Assembly (NCBI GenBank): GCA_029934875.1
Contig: JAOZLK010000231.1
Location: 1-7,125, forward strand
DNA length: 7,125 nt
From: Bacteroidales bacterium
Lineage (GTDB): Bacteria > Bacteroidota > Bacteroidia > Bacteroidales > GCA-2748055
Reading direction: 5' to 3'
This document shows, one piece after another, positions 1-6,515 of the stretch (positions are counted from its first letter, which is position 1; every line of letters starts with the position of its first letter). The position numbers and the translations under genes were made by a program. The notes beneath the pieces are model-generated. The model saw only the letters and a program-made list of their open reading frames with translations, searched no databases and was not told the DNA's origin.

Positions 1-92
1 GGATTTACCATAAGTACGGGCTCTTCGTCTAAATCCAGGCAAGAGGAAAGAGTCATTAGAAAGAGAAATAGGGTGAAGTAGGATATTTTCAT
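1..92 (-). CDS. Lipoprotein, 5' part only (cut by left window edge)
   Basis: Read on the minus strand, an ATG at 92-90 opens a frame of 30 codons that runs off the window without a stop. The peptide starts MKISYFTLFLFLMTLSSC, a textbook lipoprotein signal: short basic start, hydrophobic stretch, and lipobox LSSC with the modified Cys at residue 18. The mature part begins with an acidic run (residues 20-24, D-L-D-E-E), which resembles the acidic signals that send some Bacteroidota lipoproteins to the cell surface; that assignment is inference. The gene lies 53 bases downstream of the 309-residue lipoprotein gene on the same strand, so it is probably the last visible member of that transcription unit. 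No clear ribosome binding site precedes the ATG. Function cannot be told from 30 residues. Confidence 0.72.
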   Translation of the reverse strand, partial: MKISYFTLFLFLMTLSSCLDLDEEPVLMVN

Positions 93-145
93 TGTTATTT
101 ACATTTGTATTTTAACTTTATTATTTGCGTAGTTCTTGTACTGAA

Positions 146-1075
146 TCAGCAAGCCCCTACCATGCGGGTTCTCAACTCAATCACTGCAGTCTTAAGTGAT
201 TCAAACTCAGCTTCGGAAAGGCCAGGCTGGCCTGAGCTGTCCGATCCGGTGACAAGTTTTTTTATTTGCGCCTCATCTGTTTCCTCCGGGGATTTAACTG
301 AGACCTCTCCGGTACCGGGAGTGATCCCATTATAAATGGAATGGATTTTTTCCAGGTCACGAATTGCTGATTCCACCCCCGGGTCATCTGTCTCCAGGCT
401 GAGGGCAAACATCATGAAGTTATCGATACTGTATTTCTGATCTGCCAGATGCTGGAGCAAATATCCTGCAGTGGCATAATCATCGATCATATTGACAGCA
501 AGGAACAGGCTTTCAACAAAGGCTCCTGCTGAAAGCATTACAACAGAATTAGACCTTTCATTTATTTCACAGAAGGTGAGGATGTTCATGAAAGCATCGT
601 TGGAGATGACATAAAGCGAATCCAGGTATTCCACATTTTCTCTGGCCTTTTTGATCATGGACTCATCAACGGCCTCATTTATATTAATTTCTTCAGAAAG
701 GGTTTTGACAGTCTCCAGGTAATTCAGAGCCTCTTCGTGCCGGCCGAAAAGGGCGGCATAGGCCAGGTCTGTCATATATACCCCAAGTACATAACTCTTT
801 GCTCTGGAGTCATGATACCGGTCAAGCTGGTCCACCGGATGCAGAAGAGACTTGTTAAATGTCATGTCAGACATATCAATTGCGCTCAGCATTTCTCCCG
901 GTGATGGATAGAGGTGATAAATCTGGTGAAAGGATTCAATTCCACCTGCAGTTTCTATTTCGTCCAGATCCTCAATGAGAACAGGTGAACCTTTTTTACC
1001 CGATTGGCATGCTCCGGTCATGATGATGATGATCAGCGCGATCAAAGGAATGCAGCTATTACCCGGATATTTCAT
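146..1075 (-). CDS. Helical lipoprotein of unknown function, 309 aa
   Basis: The N-terminus has a hydrophobic segment (about residues 9-19) and a lipobox TGAC, so Cys23 should be lipidated and the protein anchored in the envelope, facing the periplasm or surface. The mature part looks almost wholly alpha-helical. Residues 95-170 and 175-245 read like TPR-type or similar paired helices (for example the stretch AYAALFGRHEEALNYLETV), though I do not recognise a named domain. Residues 250-285 are a low-complexity Gly/Ser/Glu linker before a last helix, and the chain ends in a C-terminal Cys (MVGAC). The start at 1075 is supported because it places the signal peptide correctly; AGGAA sits directly against the ATG, too close for an ideal ribosome site. 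The gene starts 49 bases after the ABC transporter gene on the same strand, so it is probably co-expressed, perhaps as an envelope partner. That role is inferred from position only. Confidence 0.85.
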   Translation of the reverse strand: MKYPGNSCIPLIALIIIIMTGACQSGKKGSPVLIEDLDEIETAGGIESFHQIYHLYPSPGEMLSAIDMSDMTFNKSLLHPVDQLDRYHDSRAKSYVLGVYMTDLAYAALFGRHEEALNYLETVKTLSEEININEAVDESMIKKARENVEYLDSLYVISNDAFMNILTFCEINERSNSVVMLSAGAFVESLFLAVNMIDDYATAGYLLQHLADQKYSIDNFMMFALSLETDDPGVESAIRDLEKIHSIYNGITPGTGEVSVKSPEETDEAQIKKLVTGSDSSGQPGLSEAEFESLKTAVIELRTRMVGAC

Positions 1076-1111
1076 TTCCTGTTTATATCGAATTTATGAT
1101 TCAATTTATTA

Positions 1112-1119
1112 CAAATATA
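1112..1119 (-). promoter_or_regulatory. Possible internal promoter -7 box (TATATTTG)
   Basis: The minus strand carries TATATTTG, a full match to the Bacteroidota -7 consensus TAnnTTTG, 36 bases before the ATG of the 309-residue lipoprotein gene and just after the stop of the ABC gene. No good TTG or TTTG -33 element lies 19-21 bases further up, so the call rests on the -7 box and its position. If real, it lets the two lipoprotein genes be expressed apart from the regulator and transporter. Confidence 0.35.
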
Positions 1120-1124
1120 TCACT

Positions 1125-4100
1125 TTAACTCCCGGAGGACATCTTTCCCCAACGATTTCCGAAAAATTCAATGCTCTTTTTCAATACCCTGAACCTAAGG
1201 AATAAGGAAAGGAGAAAGGTCATAATCCAGATAATCAGAATGTTGAAGTAGAGGGTCGGGATATGGATCTTACCCAGGATCTTTACCGAGGTATAGAAAT
1301 GCGAACGTGCATTTCTGAGAACCGGATCTGCATAAACAGGATCCATCTTCCTTACCAGCCGGCCATTTGTTTTCACTATTTTATAAAGCTCATTTCTGTT
1401 TAGTGCCAGGCTGGCAAGCTGCTCATTATAGTAGGACCTTTTTTCCTGCATATAGGCTTCAGGTCCGCCTGCTTTCATCATCAGGGAATCGATCATCAGG
1501 TCCTTTTCCCTGACAAGCCGGTCGCGGTGAGTTCGCAATGCAGACTGGTATTTCTGTAACCAGTTGATTGCCTCTCTGCCCTTTGATTCTGAGAACTGAT
1601 CCTTCCCTAATTTTTCAGGGTAAGGATAGGGTCTGGTCAGGGATATCGAGGCGAATGCCTTTTCAATAGTCAGCAGGCTGGCGTCCAGATTCTTTTCCTC
1701 CTGCCTCTCCTGGAATTCGATGGCATCCTCCAGTTCATTGCTAAGTGCCGGGATTAGAAACTGCAGATCGTAAGTAATATTGCTCTGTAGTTTTTCGAGT
1801 TCAAAACGTGGCTTTTGATAGGCATTGTTTTCAAACTGATTCACCACCAGGGCCTCGTAGGCCCAGCGGCTGGCCATCAGGTCGCCCGAAAGAGGAACCA
1901 CAATATTGGATGCAAATTTGTAATGAAGCTTGTCGAATTTCACAATTACACCGGCCAGAAGAATCTGTGGGACCAGGAGGAAGGGGACGATGACATAGAT
2001 GGCAACCGCCGATTTCAGGCTATCTGAAATAAGAAGTCCCAGCATGTTTGCAAAACAGGCTGTGGAAAAGAGGATCAGCCAGTAGCTGAATGTCATTCCG
2101 CTGATTTCCAGAATATGGTTTCCAATCAGAACAAACAACAGCATCTGGATGCCCGATAGGATGAAAAGCAGCGATATCTTGGAGAGCAGGTAGGCAGATC
2201 GGCTCAGATGGAGAAAGGACTCCCGTTTCTGAATCTTCCGATCGTGGTGAATTTCTTCGGCAGCAATAATCAGCCCGAGGAAAAGGGCAACAATCACACT
2301 CATAAAAAGGTAAGAGGGAAGGTTTTCATTCTGACTGAACAGGTAGCGGTGAGGGTCGTTCTCATCTCCTGAGACATATTTTGAAAAAAATCCCAGTATA
2401 AGGGCCAGGACGGGGGCAACAAGGAGTGCGATGGACATAAACTGACGGTCGGCCAGTTTGGAAAGGAGGTTTCGCCTGAAGAAGATCAAAAATTGACTGA
2501 GAACTCCCGGGACTTTAAATTTATTCAAGGGAACCGGATTTTTTTCAGTATTAAAAACCATTTTTGCCTCAATATTTTGCCTGTAGAGTGAGTACCATTC
2601 CTCGGGGGCAGACCTTCGTTTCACAGTGAAAGACCCCGACTCATCCACCTCCCGGGCTTCAATGGTTTTAAGTATTTCTTCGGGATTAGCATGGCCACAT
2701 GTATTGCATTCACTTTCTGAAGCATCCACTCTGCCCGCCAGTTTTTTGAAATAAGTGATCCCGTCAATGGGATTTCCCGAATAGACCGGAAAGCCTCCCC
2801 TGTCAAGTACAATCAGATGATCAAACTGCTTGAATAGTTCTGATGAGGGTTGATGAATGGTTGAGAGAACCAGTTTACCCTTTAGGGTCTGGTCCTTTAG
2901 CAGTGAAATCACGTTCTCAGAGTCTGTCGATGAAAGTCCTGAGGTGGGTTCATCCACAAAAAGCAAATGGGGCTCCCTAATCAATTCAAGGGCGATGTTT
3001 AATCTCTTTCTTTGACCGCCGCTAATGAATTTATTTAGAGGCGATCCCACTTTAAGGTCCCGGGCAGAGCTTAGGTCCAGCTCCTTTAGCAGGCTTGTTA
3101 CTGCCTCATGGATCTCATCTCTGCTGTGTCCGTCCAGGCATAGCATCGCGTTGAAATAGAGATTCTGGAAAACGCTGAGCTCTTCGATCAATAGGTCGTC
3201 CTGGGGAATATATCCAATCATGCCCTCAAGCTCCCGTGTTCTGTATTGCAGGTTCAGGCCGTTAATGTAGATGGCCCCTGAATTGGGCTTCAGTCCGCCA
3301 TTTAGCAATTTCAAAAGAGTGGATTTTCCTGCTCCACTTCCCCCCATGATTCCCACCAGCTGTCCCGATCTACCCAGGAAACTGAACTTCCTGATTCCAT
3401 GGGACGAATTTTTGAAAAGGTACTCGATATCTTTGGCACAGAAATTAACCGGCTGACTGTTGCTGCCAATGATGTAGGCAGATGCAATATCAGAATGGTA
3501 AATGGGAGTAAAACCTTCCCCTCTGATTGCCCCTCCACGGGGAAGAATATAAACATGCCTGGGGAAGATATATCGTTCATTGCTCTCCAGCCTGGCGCTT
3601 CCCAGATATTGAAAGAGGTAAATATCCGGCCTTTCAACTCTCAGAATCAAAATCTGTCCTGAAAGTCCCTTTCTCTGGAAATGCTTAACCTCCCCTTCCA
3701 TGAATTCCGGATCATCACTTACAATCAGCAATCGTTCCTTCCTGGGAACCTGGTAAAACTTATCTTCAATAAAGGCAGAGCAATTATCATATTCATCTGA
3801 AGTAATCTGAAGACCCTCGGCAACAGTGCGTACTGTATCAGAGATGGTATTTGAAAAGTCAATTCCGTATGTGACAGCCTCGGTGAAATACTTTTTAAAC
3901 TGAATCAGGCTGAGAAGGATCATGAAGCGTTGTGAAATATCCAACTCATCAACTATCTGCCTGCAGATGCCCAGGATCTTTACTGACCAGACAGATATTT
4001 TCTTCTCACGATGCCCTTTCTCCCCCTTTTGGAGCTCCCCGGCATGCTGATCAAAAATCAGCAAGTATTTTTCGGCCAGGGACTGGCTGAATTGTTGTTT

Positions 4101-4208
4101 GAGATAGGACTCAACAAAATTCCTGGCAATAAGATGCATGCTTCCCCTGTTGATGCTTACCATGATGGCAAACAATCTCATCAGGGAGTTTAGCATGGAT
4201 TCATTCAT
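1125..4208 (-). CDS. ABCG-like ABC transporter, ATPase fused to permease, with extra N-terminal module
   Basis: This is a half transporter of the ABCG (ABC-2 membrane) type that should work as a homodimer in the inner membrane. Residues 1-150 are helical and faintly recall TerB-like domains; 155-265 look like an alpha/beta linker. The ATPase spans about 268-500: Walker A GGSGAGKST (289-297, K295), Q-loop Q336, signature ISGGQRKRL (395-403), Walker B LLFVDE (415-420) and H-loop H452 in IHQPSSELF, an ABCG hallmark. The D-loop Asp is replaced by Ser426. A CNTC pair follows at 501-504. Membrane segments lie near 591-609, 632-652, 672-697, 705-727, 731-756 and 983-1005, with basic residues on the predicted inner side. 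About 225 residues between the last two form an extracytoplasmic loop with coiled-coil-like stretches. The substrate is unknown. The ATG at 4208 overlaps the upstream regulator gene by 8 bases with no Shine-Dalgarno, so translation is probably coupled; an in-frame ATG at 4196 is an alternative. Confidence 0.93.
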   Translation of the reverse strand: MNESMLNSLMRLFAIMVSINRGSMHLIARNFVESYLKQQFSQSLAEKYLLIFDQHAGELQKGEKGHREKKISVWSVKILGICRQIVDELDISQRFMILLSLIQFKKYFTEAVTYGIDFSNTISDTVRTVAEGLQITSDEYDNCSAFIEDKFYQVPRKERLLIVSDDPEFMEGEVKHFQRKGLSGQILILRVERPDIYLFQYLGSARLESNERYIFPRHVYILPRGGAIRGEGFTPIYHSDIASAYIIGSNSQPVNFCAKDIEYLFKNSSHGIRKFSFLGRSGQLVGIMGGSGAGKSTLLKLLNGGLKPNSGAIYINGLNLQYRTRELEGMIGYIPQDDLLIEELSVFQNLYFNAMLCLDGHSRDEIHEAVTSLLKELDLSSARDLKVGSPLNKFISGGQRKRLNIALELIREPHLLFVDEPTSGLSSTDSENVISLLKDQTLKGKLVLSTIHQPSSELFKQFDHLIVLDRGGFPVYSGNPIDGITYFKKLAGRVDASESECNTCGHANPEEILKTIEAREVDESGSFTVKRRSAPEEWYSLYRQNIEAKMVFNTEKNPVPLNKFKVPGVLSQFLIFFRRNLLSKLADRQFMSIALLVAPVLALILGFFSKYVSGDENDPHRYLFSQNENLPSYLFMSVIVALFLGLIIAAEEIHHDRKIQKRESFLHLSRSAYLLSKISLLFILSGIQMLLFVLIGNHILEISGMTFSYWLILFSTACFANMLGLLISDSLKSAVAIYVIVPFLLVPQILLAGVIVKFDKLHYKFASNIVVPLSGDLMASRWAYEALVVNQFENNAYQKPRFELEKLQSNITYDLQFLIPALSNELEDAIEFQERQEEKNLDASLLTIEKAFASISLTRPYPYPEKLGKDQFSESKGREAINWLQKYQSALRTHRDRLVREKDLMIDSLMMKAGGPEAYMQEKRSYYNEQLASLALNRNELYKIVKTNGRLVRKMDPVYADPVLRNARSHFYTSVKILGKIHIPTLYFNILIIWIMTFLLSLFLRFRVLKKSIEFFGNRWGKMSSGS

Positions 4209-5310
4209 GTGGAAAAACCATTTTCATAACTCCTGTATTTCCTTTGGTTTTTTCAAAGATCAGTCGTCCACCATGAGCTTCCACGATCATCTGGGCATGC
4301 GATAATCCAATCCCCATGGTCATATTAGCTGGAATTTCTTTCGTTGAAAATTGATCAGAAAGAAAATCCAGTTGCGGATCAGAATAGTTTCTTCCCTGGT
4401 CTTCCACCTGGCACTCAATGCCATCGGTATTATTCCTGGTAGTGATTATGATCTCACCTTCTTTTGGGGTATGATCCCTGGCGAAGCGTATCAGGCAAAC
4501 CATGCAACTTACAAGCAGGCCAGAGTCCCCTTCAATATGAAGATCGGCACTGTCGCTCTCTCTCTTGAGGCTGATATTTAATTCCTTAAGCTCTTCGCTG
4601 GTCTCGATGGCTCCGAACTGGATCACCTGTTTAATGGAAACCTGCTGTTTTTTAAGAGAGAAGCCTGGTTTTTTTAATGTGGAGATCTGACGTGCCATAA
4701 GCGAAAACTGCTCCAGCTTAAAAACAGACTGCCCCAGGATATTAACCACCTTGGAGACTTCATCTCCTTCAATTTTGGTTTTCAGCATATGCAAGGTTCC
4801 CATGATCCGGTTTAAGGGATCGCTGATCTCATTGCTGATGGAATTAATAATCTCGGATTTCAATAAATCCATGTTGAGAAGTTCGGCATTCGCCTCTTCC
4901 AGCTCCTCGAGAATTTGCCGGTTTCTTATCCTCAGGTGGTAGGTTTCCAGTGAAGCTTTAATGGAGGCCCTGATTGCATCGGCCTGCATGGGCTTTTTGA
5001 TGTAGCCGTGAACCCGGCCCACATTTACCGCTTCAATCACAGTTTCTGTATCGGTAAAGGCGGTGAGCAGGTACCTTCGGATATCCGGGAATTTCTCAGC
5101 AACAATTTCCAGGAGTTCAGTTCCAACCATCCCTGGCATTCGCTGATCTGATATCAAAACCTGGACCTCATGCTCCTCCAGGATCTTCAGTACCTCGGAT
5201 GGAAATTCGGTCAGGATCAGATTGTAGTCGTTCCTGAAAGTTGCTTCAAACAACTTGAGGTTCATTGGCAGATCGTCCACATAGAGCACCGTTGGCTTAT
5301 CCCGGACCAT
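4201..5310 (-). CDS. Response-regulator receiver fused to degenerate histidine-kinase core, 369 aa
   Basis: Cytoplasmic signalling protein without membrane segments. Residues 5-120 are a receiver domain with all key residues: acidic pair D12-D13, phosphoacceptor D55 in ISDQRMPG, T83 in LLTAF and K106 in the IKKP motif. A coiled-coil linker (about 126-155) leads to a HisKA-like region whose H-box reads ISNEISDPLN, so the phosphoacceptor His is Asn160 (codon AAT at 4833-4831). The ATPase-like domain (about 225-369) keeps parts of G1 (DQG, 304-306) and a good G2 (MGIGL, 332-336), but the N-box reads CLIRFARDHTP, with Phe276 where the Mg-binding Asn is expected. It therefore looks unable to autophosphorylate on His and may be a pseudokinase that binds nucleotide or partners. 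The receiver would need a kinase encoded elsewhere. No DNA-binding output is present; the overlap with the ABC gene suggests the transporter is what it controls. The ATG at 5310 is the natural start, just before the first receiver strand. Confidence 0.92.
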   Translation of the reverse strand: MVRDKPTVLYVDDLPMNLKLFEATFRNDYNLILTEFPSEVLKILEEHEVQVLISDQRMPGMVGTELLEIVAEKFPDIRRYLLTAFTDTETVIEAVNVGRVHGYIKKPMQADAIRASIKASLETYHLRIRNRQILEELEEANAELLNMDLLKSEIINSISNEISDPLNRIMGTLHMLKTKIEGDEVSKVVNILGQSVFKLEQFSLMARQISTLKKPGFSLKKQQVSIKQVIQFGAIETSEELKELNISLKRESDSADLHIEGDSGLLVSCMVCLIRFARDHTPKEGEIIITTRNNTDGIECQVEDQGRNYSDPQLDFLSDQFSTKEIPANMTMGIGLSHAQMIVEAHGGRLIFEKTKGNTGVMKMVFPHE

Positions 5311-5344
5311 AATACGAAATATTAAAAGGGTTGAATGGCTTCTT

Positions 5345-5352
5345 CAAATATA
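5345..5352 (-). promoter_or_regulatory. Possible promoter -7 box for the regulator-transporter run (TATATTTG)
   Basis: On the minus strand TATATTTG, a full match to the Bacteroidota TAnnTTTG box, ends 34 bases before the ATG of the receiver gene. The same octamer sits at nearly the same distance before the 309-residue lipoprotein gene. A clear -33 TTG is lacking at the usual spacing; a TTGACA at 5393-5388 is too far away. The predicted leader would be about 25-30 bases long. Confidence 0.4.
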
Positions 5353-5354
5353 AT

Positions 5355-5375
5355 TGATTTTTAAATGCATAATCA
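5355..5375. promoter_or_regulatory. Weak inverted repeat in divergent intergenic region
   Basis: TGATT (5355-5359) and AATCA (5371-5375) form 5-base inverted arms around an 11-base centre, next to the palindrome CATATATG (5374-5381). They lie between the divergent starts at 5310 and 5462, directly upstream of the -7-like box of the minus-strand run, so an operator is possible. The region is very AT-rich and such repeats arise by chance, so the call is weak. Confidence 0.15.
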
Positions 5376-5422
5376 TATATGTTATAATGTCAAGATGTTA
5401 AAAACTATTCCCACGAATTTTC

Positions 5423-5430
5423 TAACTTGC
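5423..5430 (+). promoter_or_regulatory. Weak -7-like box ahead of the haem-binding gene pair
   Basis: TAACTTGC matches 6 of 8 positions of TAnnTTTG and ends 31 bases before the ATG at 5462, close to the spacing of the other candidate promoters in the window. No convincing -33 element is seen (only TTA at 5398-5400). This is the best plus-strand candidate in the intergenic region, but the match is poor. Confidence 0.2.
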
Positions 5431-5461
5431 TATTCGCGATATTCATTTAAACCAAAATGTC

Positions 5462-5842
5462 ATGAAAAAACTGATTGTTTCCCTTGCTGTTTCTGCCATT
5501 CTTTTACTCGTTTTCCAGTCCTTTGTTTTTAAAACTGCGCCGGCTCCCGATATTCCGGCTGATGTGAATGAAATCCTGAAAACATCCTGCTATGGTTGTC
5601 ATACTCAGGAGTCTTCCAGTAAGAAGGCGAAAATTGCATTGAATTTTGACAAATGGGATGATTATAAAGACACAAAGAAGATCTCAAAACTGGATGCGAT
5701 CTGCGAGGTGATATCCAAAGACAAAATGCCACCTGAAAAATATCTGAAGGATAGTCCCGAAAAAGCCCTGTCCGATGATCAGAAGGTGGCGGTATGCAGC
5801 TGGACAGATAAGGAGGCAACAAAGTTAATGGGAGGGAATTGA
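5462..5842 (+). CDS. Small haem-binding (Haem_bd-type) c-type cytochrome-like protein, 126 aa
   Basis: An exported protein with a Lys-rich start and hydrophobic stretch (about residues 4-23), which is a signal peptide or membrane anchor; a possible cleavage site is near TAPA (25-28). The mature part carries one covalent haem-attachment motif, CYGCH (C43, C46, H47), and a distal KMPP (Met89), the pattern of the Bacteroidota haem-binding domain family (Haem_bd). Two further cysteines, C81 (AICEV) and C112 (VCSW), occur at matching places in the next gene's product and could form a disulfide. Expected site is the periplasm or the outer face of the inner membrane; the electron partner is unknown. 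The stop shares its last base with the start of the next gene (TGATG), so the two are made together. The start at 5462 is well placed for the signal peptide. The divergent neighbour is the receiver-kinase gene; no functional link to it is visible. Confidence 0.9.
   Translation: MKKLIVSLAVSAILLLVFQSFVFKTAPAPDIPADVNEILKTSCYGCHTQESSSKKAKIALNFDKWDDYKDTKKISKLDAICEVISKDKMPPEKYLKDSPEKALSDDQKVAVCSWTDKEATKLMGGN
5830..5836 (+). promoter_or_regulatory. Strong Shine-Dalgarno for the second haem-binding gene
   Basis: GGGAGGG lies inside the last codons of the first haem-binding gene, with GGAGG (5831-5835) placed 6 bases before the ATG at 5842. It is the only strong ribosome binding site in the window. 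It favours the ATG at 5842 over the in-frame TTG at 5839. Confidence 0.7.
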
Positions 5843-6318
5843 TGAGGAAGGCGGTGAAAATTGCCGGGCTGATCCTGGCCGGGGCATTCTTCATAGCTCA
5901 GTTTATCCAGCCGGACAAGAACCTCCAGGAGCAAGCCTCGGAGCACGATTTAGTAAGTACTCTCGAGGTGCCTGACCAGCTTGCAAACCTTTTGAAAAAC
6001 TCGTGCTACGACTGCCATTCCAATCATACCCGATATCCCTGGTACAGCAAAATCTCTCCCCTTTCATGGTACCTTTATAAGCATATAGAAGAAGGGAAGG
6101 AGGCTCTGAATTTCAGTGAGTTCGGGCTACTTGAAAAACGAAAGATGATTTCAGGCCTCTCTGGGGTTTGTGAGCTTATTGAGTCGGGCAGCATGCCACT
6201 TGTGAGCTTTACTCTTATTCACAGAGATGCTCGCCTGGATGAGGATGAGCAAAGGATCATCTGCGAATGGTCAGAAGCTGAAGCCGGGAAATTATTGAAA
6301 TCAGGACCTGGCTCCTGA
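5842..6318 (+). CDS. Haem-binding domain (Haem_bd-type) membrane-anchored cytochrome-like protein, 158 aa
   Basis: Starts at the ATG that overlaps the previous stop by one base (TGATG), behind a strong Shine-Dalgarno. Residues 4-23 form a hydrophobic signal anchor without a lipobox. The core is typical of the Haem_bd family: SCYDCHSNHTRYPWY (54-68; C55, C58 and H59 attach and ligate haem), the SPLSWYLY stretch at 72-79, then SGSMPL with Met118 as a candidate second axial ligand. C110 (GVCEL) and C141 (IICEW) correspond to C81 and C112 of the upstream protein. The two genes look like diverged tandem copies: this one keeps the longer aromatic insert after the haem motif, the first lacks it. They probably act together in the periplasm, perhaps as a pair of electron carriers or haem-bound sensors; the sequence does not say which. 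No clear terminator follows the gene. Confidence 0.91.
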   Translation: MRKAVKIAGLILAGAFFIAQFIQPDKNLQEQASEHDLVSTLEVPDQLANLLKNSCYDCHSNHTRYPWYSKISPLSWYLYKHIEEGKEALNFSEFGLLEKRKMISGLSGVCELIESGSMPLVSFTLIHRDARLDEDEQRIICEWSEAEAGKLLKSGPGS

Positions 6319-6449
6319 GCCTTTGTTAAAATTGTGAATTTTTGACAGATGGCGCGATTTTTATGATTTTTTGATAAAAAGGAGAAAGGTGCCTTTATCA
6401 CCAAATTCAATCATTTTATAAAAATTGGCTTGTATTTGTACTGAATATG

Positions 6450-6480
6450 TTGACTTTGAGAGATATCAGGCCTATCTTTA
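6450..6480 (+). promoter_or_regulatory. Probable Bacteroidota-type promoter for the 185-aa lipoprotein gene
   Basis: TTG (6450-6452), a 20-base spacer and TATCTTTA (6473-6480) match the Bacteroidota -33 TTG / -7 TAnnTTTG arrangement with one mismatch in the -7 box. The box ends 35 bases before the ATG at 6516, the same distance as the minus-strand candidates. This is the best complete promoter in the window. It lies in the 197-base spacer after the haem gene pair, suggesting that the lipoprotein gene is transcribed on its own. Confidence 0.45.
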
Positions 6481-6515
6481 ATTATTAGTAGATAGAAATT
6501 AAACCTGTAGAAATC

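Noticed and set aside
1..81. Plus-strand open frame ending in TAG at 79-81, as the tail of a gene from the left
   Set aside because: The peptide is short, polar and unremarkable, while the opposite strand shows a convincing lipoprotein signal peptide over the same bases.
3311..3637. 108-codon open frame inside the ABC gene
   Set aside because: It is an out-of-frame shadow on the same strand; the ABC frame here encodes Walker A and continuous domain sequence.
5839..5841. TTG start for the second haem-binding gene
   Set aside because: The adjacent ATG at 5842 has better spacing to GGAGG and forms the common TGATG overlap.
5529..5894. 121-codon minus-strand open frame
   Set aside because: It lies antisense to the CxxCH gene, whose product matches a known family, and has no gene-like features.
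6373..6399. Hairpin GATAAAAAGG / CCTTTATC as terminator of the haem gene pair
   Set aside because: The stem is AT-rich, needs a bulge and has no T-run directly after it.
136..6446. Exact 11-base repeat TTGTACTGAAT at 136-146 and 6436-6446
   Set aside because: A few 11-base matches are expected by chance in a window this long, and the flanks do not match.
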